Origin: Schizosaccharomyces osmophilus
Taxonomy: Eukaryota > Ascomycota > Schizosaccharomycetes > Schizosaccharomycetales > Schizosaccharomycetaceae
Direction of reading: 5' to 3'
Length of the DNA: 64,000 nucleotides
Assembly: GCF_027921745.1 (NCBI RefSeq)
Contig: NC_079240.1
Coordinates: 1,109,001 to 1,173,000, forward strand
How positions within the stretch are numbered: position 1 is the stretch's first letter; every line of letters begins with the position of its first letter. A program made the position numbers and the translations under genes. Positions 48,934 to 63,200 of the stretch are shown here, piece by piece. The notes beneath the pieces are model-generated. The model had not been told where the DNA came from. It searched no databases and was given only the letters and a program-made list of their open reading frames with translations.

Positions 48934-50410
48934 TCTATGTTTCTTGCCGTCTTTTTACCGAATACATTGATACAATATTTCATTCTAAAGCGCTGCAAAT
49001 AAGCGTATTTAAATTTAATGAACCATTCTCGAAAGGTAAAATCATCTGTAACCAAATGCTGACCAATTTCAAGGTACCATGTATATCAATTTAAATACTA
49101 TTGATGATACTTGGGCTCCTGCAAATCTACTTGTTTGGTTGATTTTCGATCATTTGCTCGCCGTTTTTTCGGCAATAGCTTTGACTTTGGCATTGAGTTT
49201 AACTGAGTGAGGTCAAGGACAAAAAAAAAAAAAAAGAAACGCATTAGTCATCAAATCATACAGCCAAGAATCTATTATATATATAAAATTGGCTCAAATG
49301 ATAGCCCTTCAACGGGACTCTTTTTGACATGAGAATTAAAGACATCCCTCGTTTCGGTCTTAGGGCAAAGTAGTAGAATAACATATTCTCCATCCGTTTA
49401 TCGTAACTGAATTCATCTTTTCTAATATTTTCGCTATTTGGTGGTAAATAGCGTTCAGTGGGGAAGAATGGCTCAACATTCTGATTCACTTTTAAGAACT
49501 TAAAAGGCATCTACGTGATTTCGCTTGTTGAATTTTATTCACAACCACTGTCTTTGTATATAATTTATATACGCTCTAAAGAACTGAAAGATCTTATAGT
49601 GGATTCGTACTAATGTATATGAAAAAATTATAGATAATACGTGAATGACTCGACTTGGCTTGCGGGTTGATTCAATTCAAGTAATGAATATGTATACTGA
49701 GTGTACTGTTTGTCAAGCCGGCAACTGAAAGAAGAAAGAACTTACGTTATCCTTCAGCATTTCCTTATATGATTAGATCGTTTAGACCGTTTTTTATGTA
49801 TGATCGTTTGTTGAGTTGACAAGATTTCACAAGGATTTGTTTGAAGCAAGCAAGGTATATAATCACTCATTGCTGACTTCTTAGACTGAATAAATAATTC
49901 ATTAAAAGGGAATACAATGGAAAGATAACTATTCTGTACGTGGCTAGCTACGTTGAAACGATTTATATATAATGATAAAGCCATTTGCCGCCCTAATGAT
50001 GATGACGATGTCAATAAAGATTTGATACTTCTGGAATATAAGAAAAAAAAAAGAAATACAACGTTAAAAGAATGGTTATTTAATAAAGACTAATACGAAC
50101 CCGATAAACTAACAAATATTCATAGTGTTGAAATAAACTAGAATGAAAAGGAACAGGGAAAGGGAAAGGAAACAATTGTGGTAAGCGAGAGTGATCATTA
50201 AGAGTTCAAATAAGCATTCGTATAGTATGCAGTTGTGAAGGACTGACTGAATGCAATGATTATGAAGAGGTGGTTTCGCTGCGAGGTATAAGTGTGGCTT
50301 GGCCTAGGTATAGGTAAGGTGTACATGCAAACGAAAGTAATAAAAAAAGTAGATTTAGTATCTGACTATAAGTAAGTTGTTAAACGCATTATCTGCTGGT
50401 CAACAAGCAA

Positions 50411-50482
50411 TCCGTTGTGGTCCAACGGCTAGGATTCGTCGCTTTCACCGACGCGGCCGGGGTTCGACTCCCCGCAACGGAA
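50411..50482 (+). tRNA. tRNA-Glu(TTC)
   Basis: 72 nt, mirror of 24069. Loop CTTTCAC. Confidence 0.96.
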
Positions 50483-51091
50483 AAACATTTTTGTACATTC
50501 AAATGTACTGTAGTGAAATTCATATTGTTACTCATTTAAAAGACCTCATCCACATTAGACTTAAAAGAGTTTCTGTTTCACTGTAGACTATAATGCTCTA
50601 CTGATAATCTTAAAATGGTTTATTATTCTTTTTATTCCTGAAAAATAATACAGCAAAAACAAAATTTAAAGCCTCAATTTAAAGAATTTCTTTTTGCGTT
50701 TATTTGTTTTAATGAGCGTGCTATCATACAAACAGAGATTGATTTCGCTTCTATATTTAATAATGTCTTTCATTTTCGGCTGTTTCAATTACTTTTAAGT
50801 CGTTTTCTGGTGTATGTAGAACATGAATGAAGACAAGGAAGTAACAATTGCTTAAACACTAACTTTTTATGAATCATATATGTACGTAGAAACTTTGTAT
50901 CATCTGGAAAGGTATTAATCAGTTAATTTTAGTTTAATATTAAAACGAGCATAACTAAAAATCAAAGGATTCATTTATCGTCCCGTCTTCATTATAGTTA
51001 GGAATAAATTTTTATATAAGCACTACAATGTGAGCGTTAAAATACAAACTTTAGCTATGATATAAATTTGTAAATACTAATCACTAACCAA
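50483..51091. other. Glu-Met spacer, nothing recognised
   Basis: Mirror of 23460-24068. Confidence 0.6.
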
Positions 51092-51172
51092 GCTTCTGTA
51101 GCTCAGTTGGTGGTAGCGTCCCTCTCATAAAATGAAAGGGGAAGGTCGTGAGTTCGAGCCTCACCAGAAGCA
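51092..51172 (+). tRNA. tRNA-Met(CAT), elongator, intron-containing
   Basis: 81 nt, mirror of 23379; 6 bp upstream of tRNA-Asn. Confidence 0.94.
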
Positions 51173-51178
51173 TCTTAA

Positions 51179-51251
51179 GGTCGGATAGCACAGTTGGTAG
51201 TGCGCATGACTGTTAATCATGAGGTCGTGGGTTCGAGCCCCACTCTGACCG
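51179..51251 (+). tRNA. tRNA-Asn(GTT)
   Basis: 73 nt, mirror of 23300. Confidence 0.96.
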
Positions 51252-53197
51252 TCTTTTTTGGTTTTTTGTTGTATCTACTGAAATGTAAATATTTTTCTTT
51301 AAAAATTATGTCCAATAATACGCTTGAATATATGATATGAGATTAGACAAATGACATTGTAAGTCATAAACGTAAAATAATTATCAGATAAAGTCATCTT
51401 TGATAGGAAACATCTGAATTTTTTATGAGTTTATGATTTGATTCCAACTTTACGAAATACCTACTATTTTGTTTATTTAATAGTTTTAAAAATATGAAAC
51501 GAACTATACATCTTCTGCCGAATTCATTCAAAGCACAGAATACCAGTTATGCACCAAAATAATGGTTATTTTGAATAGTCCCGCATTCATAATCAAGATT
51601 TTACTGTCACCTTCCCTCACGATACGTGATCTCTCATTGCTTTTCAACTTAACACAATGAAACGACATACGATTGATGATTCCAATATGTTTATGAATTC
51701 AAAAATTGACTTACGTTTTTTTTCTTGGTAGGTTAAGTAAACTTTCATGGGATAAAATATTAGATGAAGGGTTGTTTAGAAAATTGCAATCATCGTAAAG
51801 GCCACCCGCCAACTTCATCGTTACTTTTTGCTAAACATAATTAAGGATTGAAAAGGAAAGGAAAGGAAAGAAAAGAAGAGAAGAGAAGAGAAAGATACAA
51901 AGCAGTCCTTTTTCTCTCCTGTTAAATCGTTGTTATAACTCTTAACTGCCAATCGGCAGGCCTCACTTGTGATTACTCAGGACTGTGTGATCTGGTCTTT
52001 TGTGAGAGGTTGGATCTGAGAACATATTATCGACTAAAAGTTTATTTTGTAAGAAACAGATGCTCTTATGTGCAATAATTATATACATGGAAAAAACAAC
52101 AACTCTTTATGACAACATGACTAACAATAATTGCATACCAGCTAGTATCAATTGAGCCTGAATGATTCTTCGCTTAACAACTCGGGGATCAATTCAAATG
52201 AGACAGTTTTACCAGCTAAGTCAAAACAAAATAAAAATTGTAATCAATTCAGCTATCGTTCAATACGATAAAAAAGCCTGATGTCGTTTATGAAATTAAT
52301 GACACTTGGCAATAGAATACACTATGAGTCCTACTCAATAGTTCAATTATCCGTTTGAAAAATTTGTGAATATTTAAATATTTGATTGTTCATATGATCC
52401 TCATATGATTTGTAAATTCCACTCACTGTATTTCGTACTTCAGAACAGTATAGGGCGTACGTACATGCAAGATAATGGCGAGTGTAAATCAAAATGATTC
52501 GTATTAGATTCGAAACTTTTTCTATCTGTCATTCAGACATACTCATGCGGATTTTTGGAAATTTCTTACTTTCTCTTAAACATTTCAATATTTGTGTTTT
52601 ATTTTTTCTTTCCACTTGTTCATTTCATTGACCCTTTTAATAAGCTTACAAATATCATGTAAATATTGTATAAATCGTCCTTAAGAAGTGTGAGGAAATC
52701 CATGACGAGTCTACATAACTTCACAGAATCAGGTTTGATCATAAATTGTACACATGGAAAGTAACGAAATGATCGGTTTCTTACATTGAGAAGGAACTTA
52801 CGAGTCCAATGAATTCATGTTATGATCTATAACACGAACAAACTGAACCGCCTCGCCAAACCAGACATTCCTTAGTTCCCTCAGGAAGATTATGTGTGTT
52901 TCTCAAGGACAAGAAGCTGCACAAGATTATATTATTATATTATATATATGGAAATTTACAAATGGTCATGAGATGTTTTGCGCAACATCCCGAGGTGTAC
53001 GATGACTATATGAGACTAGAAAAGAAGATGAACGTACACTCACGGGGCGGTTGTTATCTATTGTTTTCATATTCCGTTTCGCTGTTGCATGTTTTAGAAC
53101 GAACTTATTCATTTAGCTAATAGAAGGGTAAAGAAAAGCAAAACAAAATGGAATGAAACAAGAAAAGAAAAGAAAGCAAAAAAAAGCAAAAAGAAAT
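51252..53197. other. Asn-Arg spacer, nothing recognised
   Basis: Mirror of 21354-23299, with a GAAAG/GAGAA purine tract at 51851-51893. Confidence 0.6.
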
Positions 53198-53270
53198 TGA
53201 CCCCGCCAGGAGTCGAACCTGGAATCTCCTGATCCGTAGTCAGGCGCCTTGACCATTGGGCCACGAGGCC
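53198..53270 (-). tRNA. tRNA-Arg(ACG)
   Basis: 73 nt, mirror of 21281. Confidence 0.96.
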
Positions 53271-53837
53271 TCTTGATTGATTACTTGTCTACCTAAATTT
53301 TTTTCATGCTTTTGTTGAATGTTTGTAACGTTTACTACATACTACATACTACATAGATAGTATGATTGTCATGTCCCATGTCCAACCAAGCATCCGCTCG
53401 TTTCCCTGACAAGCTAGTTATTAATAAATATATATTCATATCTCCTACTTTTCTCTGCTATCAATTCCTTCCCCCATATTGAGCTATTTTTGATACGAGC
53501 GATTAATGATATATATATATATATATATTTTCTGAGATTTTTTTTTTATTTCATTTAGCTAATTTAGCTCGCTTTAGCATTACTGATTGTTTTCGTTCGA
53601 CGGATGTGTAGTTTGCGGTTGCTACTATGAATTTATCGTTTGTTTTTTATGCTAAAATTTATAAAATCATATGCAGAGTGTTTTATTTTAATCTCTTTCT
53701 TTCGCTTTGCTTTGCATTGCTGACAGACATCCATACTTGCATGCATGTATATGTATGTGTGTATGTATGTATAGAAAAGTAACACAGTTATTGAAAAACA
53801 GATTAGATTACACTAACATAAAATGCTTGTAACAAAT
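53271..53837. other. Arg-Ile spacer, outer version
   Basis: Mirror of 20714-21280, with AT and GTAT microsatellites. Confidence 0.6.
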
Positions 53838-53911
53838 GGTCGCATGATGTAGTTGGTTATCATGTCGATCTAATAAGTCGAATGTCGCCAGTTCGAGCCT
53901 GGCTGTGACCA
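53838..53911 (+). tRNA. tRNA-Ile(AAT)
   Basis: 74 nt, mirror of 20640. Confidence 0.96.
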
Positions 53912-54193
53912 TTAATTTTTTTATTTTTTTATTTTTTATTTATTTTTTTTAAAATCCATTTCATTTGCTCTTTGATTGAATTATTTGTTGATCTTTTGTT
54001 GAAGCAATGTCTTTTTATTGCATAGTGCCAACATAGTGTAAAACACCCTGTATGATAAACCCAGTGAACGCAATATATAAAATTTATAACAAACAAACCA
54101 AAATTGTAACACTGGAACAAGAGCAAAAAAAAGCAAAATAGTGAAACAATGAAATAACGACAAAACGGAAAAAAAAGAAAAAAAAGAAAAACT

Positions 54194-54267
54194 TGGACAA
54201 GCCAGAACTCGAATCTGGGACCTCTTCCATGCTAAGGAAGCGTGATAACCATCTACACCACATGCCC
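54194..54267 (-). tRNA. tRNA-Ala(AGC)
   Basis: 74 nt, mirror of 20284. Confidence 0.95.
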
Positions 54268-54756
54268 TTGGTTGATAACATTAGGATAAATAAAATATAT
54301 TAAAGCAAGTAAAATAAAGAATGAAGTTTTATCACTTGTTCCTTTGCAAAGTACTCATACGTATATTCAATTCATTCATCTTTCTATATCATATTATATG
54401 TATTGGTTCTCACACGATACGCAGAAGCAGAAACAAAAAAGTATTGCATTATTGTTATTGCCATCGTTATTAGCTGTTTAGTTATTTATTTTGAAATTGA
54501 AATTGACATTGACATTGAAATTGAACTGAATTTTGATTGTTGATTGTTAAATGTTAAATGTTGAATACTGAATATTGAATATTGAATATTGAGAACGGCC
54601 TAGCAAAGAAATAATATTAATAGAAAAGCAACGAAATTAATACATTGTATTCGTACATAGGTTATGAATCCTGTTAACGCGGGTACATATTCGCATACTT
54701 AGAATCGGAAACATATTTTATGTGCTTCCTCAATCCGCACATAGTGACGATAATCT
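54268..54756. other. Spacer with ATTGA-like degenerate repeats
   Basis: Mirror of 19795-20283; the short-unit run is at about 54489-54596. Confidence 0.7.
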
Positions 54757-54927
54757 TAGCAGACTTGTATGAAAGGCGATTAATGGGAACGGAAGATGTC
54801 AATCACAGGGAGTTGAAAGGAAGATTGGAAAAAGAATCAATACCATAATTTAGCTTCCTTCTTCCTCGCTTCCTTATGTGAATCGAAATAAGGTAGTTAT
54901 GTACTGTTGTGAGAAGAACGCTCGTCT
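54757..54927 (-). repeat. 171-bp dispersed repeat, copy 4
   Basis: Mirror of 19624-19794. Confidence 0.92.
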
Positions 54928-57900
54928 CCGTGGCTTTTGATTGTTTTTTAAGGTCGCTTATCCTAATGCATTATGTTCTATCTACCTATCTACCTATCTA
55001 TCTATTTATAACTTAATCTCAACAAAGATTTCCGGGTTCAGGAGGTTATTGGCAGCCTAATGCTATGGCTGCGATTACGAGGAGGAAACACGGGCTTTTT
55101 GATGTCATTGTTGTTCTTATTGTTATTGACAGTATTCATCTCGTGTCGTTCTAAAAAAATTGTCGCTATTTTACGTAGTTCGTAGTTGGTGCTTCCCCAT
55201 ATTACAGTTGTCGATATAAAGAAAAGTTCCTAACTCGCTATACTACTACCGTATCGAAAAAATATAAGCTTTTCCCTCTCTTAGCTTTAACGACATTCAA
55301 TTACGTAAGGTCTCTCGAAAGCTTTGATATAAAACACCCACCTTTGCATGTTTCTTTACATTCAATCCTACAAATAAAGAAAATTATAAAATAGAAAGCT
55401 TTTGCTTTGAAATATTAAAAGTTTTGATAGCACGGAGAGGTTCTTTCTTAACTTAAGCCGTGGGGATTTTGATATGTGAATTACGGTGGTAACCCAAGTC
55501 AGTCAGTCATGAATGCATATCATATCATATTACAGTATTACGTTTGACTGTTGTTTATTAGCAATCGGTTAGTTCAATAGACGAAGCTTGATTTGTCAAA
55601 AGTATATTTATTCTTCAACAGAATGCCATATTCTGTGATGAATGCTTGATCTTCTATTATTCATTTTTAAAAGAAGAAAATCACCTATCATATCTTATCA
55701 TCTGTGTCGAAATCAGATACTATGTTATTTTCTATCTCAAATCATAGTAGCTGTCATTAATAAAAACTTATCATATATCGCTTTCTGTTCATGGGCTTCA
55801 ACAACCGCTATGCCCAATGTACATATAATAGACGATCTGGGTTTCACCATCGGTTTCTCAATCCATTCTTCACTTCTTGGAGTACATATGGGGTAAGTAC
55901 TATTACTACTTGCTATGCATACAAATCAAGACATCAGTTTTTTACAAGATGAGTTTGATAGTTACTATTCGTGGATGGACATTGAAATCAATCTCCTTCG
56001 AAACCAAATTTATTCCGCAATCACAAAACAAACAGCAACATCCATGTTGCTGAATCGTGAGAGAATAGATTCGCTGTGTTTCTTATGTCTTTAACCCACC
56101 ATAAACGAAGCATTGATGAACGGACAAGACAACAATATTCTTCTGTATTGAGTGTATATATACGTTCACTAATTTGACATTGATTTTACCCATATTTCAA
56201 TGAGATATTTCCCTATTCCTCATCTATTCTGAAATATGGAACATCCAAACAAGAAGAGCATGCCTTTACAGCTTTATAATCAATGGAGGATCAAAGTATC
56301 CATCGTTTCGTTTTAAACAATGAATTGTAGCATTGGTGATTTTTAAGTATGCTTCATTTTAGCGACCTTTTTATTTGATAAATTTGACATATTTTAGTGA
56401 ATAATTATGTTTCTTTCATATAAGTTATTAAAACCGATATTATAGTGTTTTGTGTTTTGTTTAACAATAGAATCGGATTCCAAAGAAGTACGTGTTATGG
56501 AATGATACCCTAATCTTAAAGTTCAGAATGTCGGAAGGAGTAAATGCAGCTATGCAAACAAAAGCTTTGAAGACTCCCCGTACATATACATAACTCTATA
56601 AAAAATAAACTCTTTGTTGTTTTGTGGATTAAAATCTTCAAGAAACGCTTGTCTATATTCAAAAAGTTCGACAAGTCAGAGGAACCTCTAATATTAACCA
56701 TAAATGGTTTTACAATGAAATTACTATTCAGTGTATTATTGTATTGATCAACACAAACACGGAAATCAAATTGATTATTATAGGCAAGGAGCATCTTTCT
56801 ATTTCGGTAGCTTAGAATTACTGTTTAAGTACCAACTATTTTCAGAAAAGATGTTTTCTACCTGAAACATTTTGCTGTTTGTGCTAATATACTTGTTTTA
56901 TCATCTTCATTGGTATCACCAGGTTGTTACTATACATATACCCCTCCAGATATATTTGGGAAGTAATTTAATACTCTCAATAATACGCTAATATTAATTA
57001 CGGCTGTGTTCAACCTATTTTGTCAAAAGATACGGAATGTTTTGTACTAACAATAAGAAATTATCTTCCTAACTGAGTGGAATTTTTACAAACAATTAAA
57101 GAATGAGAGAAATGCAATGTTTCTCAGTACGATACGAATTCGGATGATATAAATCAAATCATGTTTCAATGTGGATATCAATCAGAGTACTAACACCTCA
57201 AATGTGTTCAACAATTAAATGGCAGATTACAAAGATTATTTATCCGCGGAACATACAAACGTTATTTAAATGACATTAAAAGCGTACGCAGCAACATCTG
57301 AAATATAGTATCTTGATACGTTACATAAGAGAAAAGATGCAAGTTTTTAAAGATAATATAAATAATATTTTTCGCTAAATACCTTTGGTAGTCATGCCTG
57401 GTCGCTCGAAAATGGGCTCCATAACAGATTGTTTAAACATTGTAGGAAACTTGTAGGAAACAGATACGAGAACTAGTAAAGAAATAAAGATCCCATAGAT
57501 ATATATTTTTTTTTAAATACGGTAGAGTTTATTCGCGGGGCAGTCTTCTTCGTGGCTGACACGCGTACATAAACTTATGCATGAAGCGTCAAGACAGATA
57601 ATAAATGTTTCCAAGTACAGACTTTCAGTAAAAGGATTAGACGAGGTAAAAAAACTCAAGATAAGCATTTTCATGGCACACCGTTTGCCGCCAGGAAGAA
57701 CTTCGAAACGATTATGGACACGGAGATTGAAAAATTAATAGGAGCAACGGAAGAGAATTTCGTTATATTCGCCCGCGTATAGGATAAGCATTATAGTCTA
57801 TCATGCCCGTGGACAGGACGATTTAACGAAAGTGAAAGAAGGAATTAAGAAAAACAATGATAATAGAACAAAGCTTAATACGTAAGAATGGCTAGAGGAT

Positions 57901-59218
57901 TGTTATTCCACACACAAGTAACGAAAATGGTTGCTGTTAAGAAAATCAGTGATACTTCATTAAATAATACTGAATCACCTGAAGCCCTTTGCGGAATTAA
58001 TGACTGAGCCGACGAACGCTCCATTAACCCGAACACTCAGAAAGTGATTGAGATTTGAATAATAGAATGATTGTCCACTTACACTATAGCTTAGTCTCTT
58101 TATGTAGAAAAAAAGATAGTGTATGAAGACAAAGAATGGCAAACTGCTACAATTCTCAAACCTTTTGTGAGCACCATTAATTGTACGAAATAAGGAAACG
58201 GACAAGTACAGAGTAGTGCTTAATCATAAGTCACTGAACACAATGACAAACCGAGATTAATATCCGACATATATTTTAAAGAAATTGTTTACTGGTTAAA
58301 CGGCGCCGGAGATTTCTTAAAAAAAAACATTCGGCTAGCATGAGCTTCGGAGGAAGAGGCCTATGCAAATACAGCAACTCTTCGCAAATGGTACAATTTT
58401 TTAGCAGCTACTGACGAGTCGTTTAAAACATGATTTATAAGAAAAATTAAGCGTCCATGTTCACAAAAAATACGTATAGGTGCCAGAGCGAAAATGCGTA
58501 GACATACTATCACCATCACTCATAAAACTTCAAAAAATGGTATCGACCTGGACGTGGAATGAACCAGCCGATGCTCTACCGCCCAGAGATGATTTTTCAC
58601 GAATATTTTCGACTAGATACGAAAGGAATATCCCCGACACCAAGCTTTTAATAATTTTCTTGATGAAACAGTTGAAAATAAGGACTGTTCAGTAAAAAAC
58701 GGTTTAATTATGAATGATCCGGGCGAATATCGATTGCAAAAGCCCCATGATTAACGCTAGTCGTTTGCAGCAAATTTCATGACCAACCAACTTCTGGATA
58801 ACATTTTGGAAAAACTCTACTACAGTTTGCACAATAGAGAAGGTTTACTGGAAAGGTATAGCATTTGAAATCCAGAAAACTTGTGAAGAATTGTGATATA
58901 AATAAAAATAAAAATAAAAATAAATAAGACGCGAGACCACAAAAATACAACCATTACCAAAATCGGAAACTGTTCTCATTCATTTTTCGATTGAATTATT
59001 CATCGTATTACCAAAATCTCAGGACGAAGATGCTATATAGATTGTTGTAGAAACATTTAACGAAAACGGCTTGGTTTATACTTGTACCATTTCGCTTGTA
59101 ACATAAAACCTTATAGAAAACTTTAATGATAGATGATAAATACCAAATTATGGCAACCCCCAAATGACCATCGTTGTTATACCAACAAACAATGCAGTAA
59201 TTTTGTAAATTATCTTAA
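54928..59218. other. Arm segment with gypsy fossil, no live gene (right)
   Basis: Mirror of 15333-19623 at equal length; holds the TATC/TACC microsatellite (about 54978-55006) and the fossil. Confidence 0.6.
57521..58751 (+). mobile_element. Decayed Ty3/gypsy-type retroelement fossil (right arm copy)
   Basis: Arm partner of 15800-17030. A reverse-transcriptase-like stretch lies near 58204-58254. It is broken in the same way as the left copy, so the decay came before the arms were last made alike. No LTR pair is seen and ends are approximate. Confidence 0.45.
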
Positions 59219-59679
59219 TCAATGATGAAGTGATATATTGCATTTCATTGCATTGTATTCCAAATTAAGATTATTTCTACTATTTCGGTGCACTTGGGAT
59301 TTGTTTTGACATATTGAATTTATTGTACTATTCGTTCTCGTTAACATATAATATATTCCTTTTGTGAATATTTAAAAGAGAATACGGAAGATGGAACGCT
59401 GAACATTGAACATTGGAACCATAAGCAGACAGTAGATTCGTCAGTCTTATCCAGTGGTTCCGAATGTGAAACGTGGAATATTTCCTGTAATAAAGCAAGG
59501 CTTGGATTGACCTATTTCTTCTGGGTACATTGGAAATCATTAGAAGCATGAAAGGAAGGGACATCTCATCAAAGCCTTATTATAGCTCATACATCATGCA
59601 TTAAGTGAATTAGAATGAAAGCTTGCTAACATATAAATTTGGATATAGTAACCGCAATTATAGCCTGTATACACATGAT

Positions 59680-59750
59680 TCTTCCTTAGTATAGGGGTAG
59701 TACACCAGCCTGTCACGCTGGCAGCCCGGGTTCGAATCCCGGAGGGAGAG
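59680..59750 (+). tRNA. tRNA-Asp(GTC)
   Basis: 71 nt, mirror of 14801. The body is unchanged although its downstream flank differs from all other copies. Confidence 0.96.
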
Positions 59751-60107
59751 TGACTAAACTTTTTGCGTTTATTATTTTTTGGTATTTCGTTTTTTCCTCA
59801 TACTCGGGTTCTTCCTTGCATTTGAGAACGCCATTCGATTTTGCGTTTCTAATACTGTTTTGTACATGGCTTTCTTCATATTTGGCTGTTCACTCAGAGT
59901 CATATTCATTAAGTGCAAGTAGATGATGATGATGCATGCTATCAGGTGAAATGAGACAAAAAATTGCTAGTAAACTGACACTAAGCAAACTAAATGAAAC
60001 CATCAACAATGAATAGGATAATAGCATAGATGTAGAAAAAAAAATAAACATTCATCATCCATTGGATGGTTCTAAAAAAAAAGAAAAGTTGAAAAAAGTG
60101 AAGGCTA

Positions 60108-60190
60108 TGACCGTGCCAAGACTCGAACTTGGGACCGTCTGCGAACATTGAATGTTAAGCAGAAATTATAACCATCTAAACCACACGGCC
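60108..60190 (-). tRNA. tRNA-Val(AAC), intron-containing
   Basis: 83 nt including the 9-nt intron, mirror of 14348. Its upstream bases resemble the inner Val copies more than the left outer one. Confidence 0.94.
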
Positions 60191-60215
60191 TTCGTTGATG
60201 GCTTTCATTGTTTGC

Positions 60216-63200
60216 TATACTTATTTATCCATTTTGGTAGACAAAACAAACATTACTAATACTATTTTTGTTACTATTTAAGTAGTTATGAAAAACACAG
60301 AAAGAGAAAACTGATGATGGTTTTGAATCAAGCTTAAAGTTGCTGTAAGAATCATTCAGAATCTGGTTCTGTTGAAAGATGTATGTCTGTCATTAAATCT
60401 CATTTAGCACCCTTTCGAGTATAAAAAGTTCCAAAATTGAAATAATACATCAAAGAATACTGATATAATTAAAAAAATAGAAAACGGTTGTTGGCAAGAA
60501 TTGGCCTCAATATCTGGTTTCACAGAATAACCAACAGCTCACGATTGAATCATATGTTTGCAAAGTTGCGCTATCTGAAATATGTACTATGACCGTAGGA
60601 AACTATTTAAAAGATGTCAATGGGACTAAAAGTTATAGATAGCGCCCAACATAAAGTTATTTGCCATAATCCCAATACGTACGTAACTGTTCTCAAGTAG
60701 TTCAGACATTACAACGAATTCTAATAATGCGAGTTTTGTCACCTAAGTTTTTTCTTCTATATTTTAATTCCGAGCCAAGTTTTAACAAACTATTATTTCG
60801 GATGGCAATAATTGAAAATATCATGGAGCTGAAATGTCAGATGAGGCCTATATTCAGGAACTTAAAATTATTACCAGTTGTGATTAGGAAAGATATATAA
60901 TGATATCGATAGAAAATAAGAAAAAGATGTTCACAACTGTGTAATGAAAAAAGTGTCAGTTTTGTTAATGACTCGGTTTTCTATTTCAAATGCGAGTAGT
61001 AGTTATTGAAAGGACGATGACTCTGAAACTGGAGTTAGAGAATGGCCGAGCTACTTTTGAGCGAGGTGCTAGCTCTACTCAAAAATGTTAGATTCATACA
61101 TGACTTCAAAAATGGCGGAAGGCTTTAATACATTCATTGAAAACTGTTTTTTCGACAGCCTTAACATTTCCACCGGTACAAAAGTAAATTATTTGAAAAT
61201 TTTTGGGCAAGGCTTGTAAATTGAGAAGTTGAAAATCAGTCTATTTGAACTACTCGGAAGATACATTCAGAAGAAGACAAGCATTCGTCTAAATAATATC
61301 GGAAGCATGAGATATTCTTCTAAATAACAGGTTTAGCTTCGATATTGATTTTCAACCCGAGAATTACTACCGGCTTTATGGTGCGAAGAATTCATAATGA
61401 CGGAAGCTTTTATATGATCAAATAAAGGCAGATTTTGTGATAGGTTTATAGCGTTGGAAAATTACATAGTTTTAAGAGTAAAGATTGCATAATCAGTAAT
61501 GATAGAATTTTTCCAGGCAGTTTCAAAAATCTAAATGGTAAAAACCAATTCTGACCGACGCAGCTAATGTTTGACATCTCAAGACGTATTACCCCTCAAT
61601 GTTTCTTTCTCTTTTAAACAATGAGAATAACAAAATAACGACAAAAATTTGGTGCTACTACTTTCATGGAAGGAATAATTTTAAGATAATGATCACCAAA
61701 GGAGAATGTAAACCTTATAAAGCTTAAGCTATAGATGTTCAAGTAGAAACAATTTGGCGCATTTATTGGTTGTATGGGAAGATATTATGAACGATTGATA
61801 GGAGAAAGAAGAATGAGTAAATAAACGTCTTTAACAAGTTTACATTAAATCAGTTTAAAACGGATTTGTTGATTAACTAAGCGTTATGCTACAATTTAAA
61901 AAAAGGTAAAACGGTTAAAAGATAGAAAGTAGGTTTCCCAGTCTTTAAAGTCGAATCTTCACACATGCTCTCTGGTATGTGACTAGCTATTTTTCTTTGG
62001 CAGATTATGAACACAGTCGACAGATGAAAAGCCGCATTCCTCGAGAAGCAGCCAGAAATCCTCTTCTACAATGTTAAGGAGAAAATGTAAGTTTACCTGA
62101 CGTATTGCTAAGTCTCTTTTACCAAAACTTATAAATATTGTGTTTTCATTCAAAAGCTAAATAAATGAATAAACTAGCAACTAAGAATTGTATCAGTTTT
62201 TTAAAATTAGCCTATGAAGTGAGTAATCCCTACTTCACTAGATGTGCTGTTGCATCTTGGTATACAAAGCGGGAAGTGATTAAAAGAAAATGGATTGACT
62301 GTCTGCAAATAAACAAATTGCTATCTTGAAAAGGAATGCGCAAGAAGAATCAAAGATTTGTATTTATAAGTGTTTCAATAGGCACTAGGAAAAACAGAAT
62401 TGTGGACACCAAAACTGCACGACAAGGTTTTCAAGTTCATAATTGACAATTGATAATAAATGATGACATTACATATTCAAAACGATTCAATAGATTGTAA
62501 CTGTCACTAAGTCTTAAGTTACAACATTGGTACTATTATTAGACGAACATATTCCATCTACTAGTCATGGAAGTTTTTTTTGTTATTAACTCCTGAGGAA
62601 AATGAGTAATTGGCATCATCATAGAGAAAGCTCGAACGTGTCACCATCAACTAGGCTTCCTCAACAATGACTCTTTACATCGGTTGTTTTGGCGTTCTAG
62701 CCCTAAGAAAAAGGCGCGATATAAGAATTTTTAGATGTATCATATGTTAGAGGCGAGATAATATTATAGACTACACTTTAACTTTGACAGAAAAGTGTAA
62801 CATAGATAATATGATAATATAACAACAAAATCAATATTGACCAGTACAAAACGTGTTTCTGTCGTCATCATTTGTTAATTGGTTGCTTCGCATTAAGTTG
62901 AATATTTTTTTTCAGAAAACGTTGTTATATGTTTAAGGGAGACACAGTATCGTCAATATTTCGAAGTAGAGTATTTCAACTTTATAATCCTTGACACGTA
63001 AATACAGGGGATATGTCGCTAAAAGAGTTAGAAATTTAGAAATGATAAAATCGTCTCATATCAGTAATACTATTTGGTATACTTTTATATACTGCAAGGA
63101 ACAGTTTAAGGCATTGTTGACGTACATGAAGTTTGCTTGATGACTTTCACATATCAATATATACGAAGCATAGAAGTTTTTAGAAAGTATTTCGTGATAA

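Larger units (their letters stand above)
46006..50410. other. 4.4 kb inner arm segment without genes (right)
   Basis: Mirror of 24141-28541, four bases longer because of the TA run. It contains the CTGTCT microsatellite and the LTR-like piece. Confidence 0.6.
53838..54267. repeat. Ala-Ile block, copy 4
   Basis: 430 bp, direct copy of 44018-44447. Confidence 0.93.
59219..60215. repeat. Asp-Val tRNA-associated repeat, copy 4 (outer right)
   Basis: Mirror of 14324-15332, but with a rewritten stretch just after tRNA-Asp (about 59754-59795) that is 13 nt shorter than in the other three copies. Confidence 0.9.
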
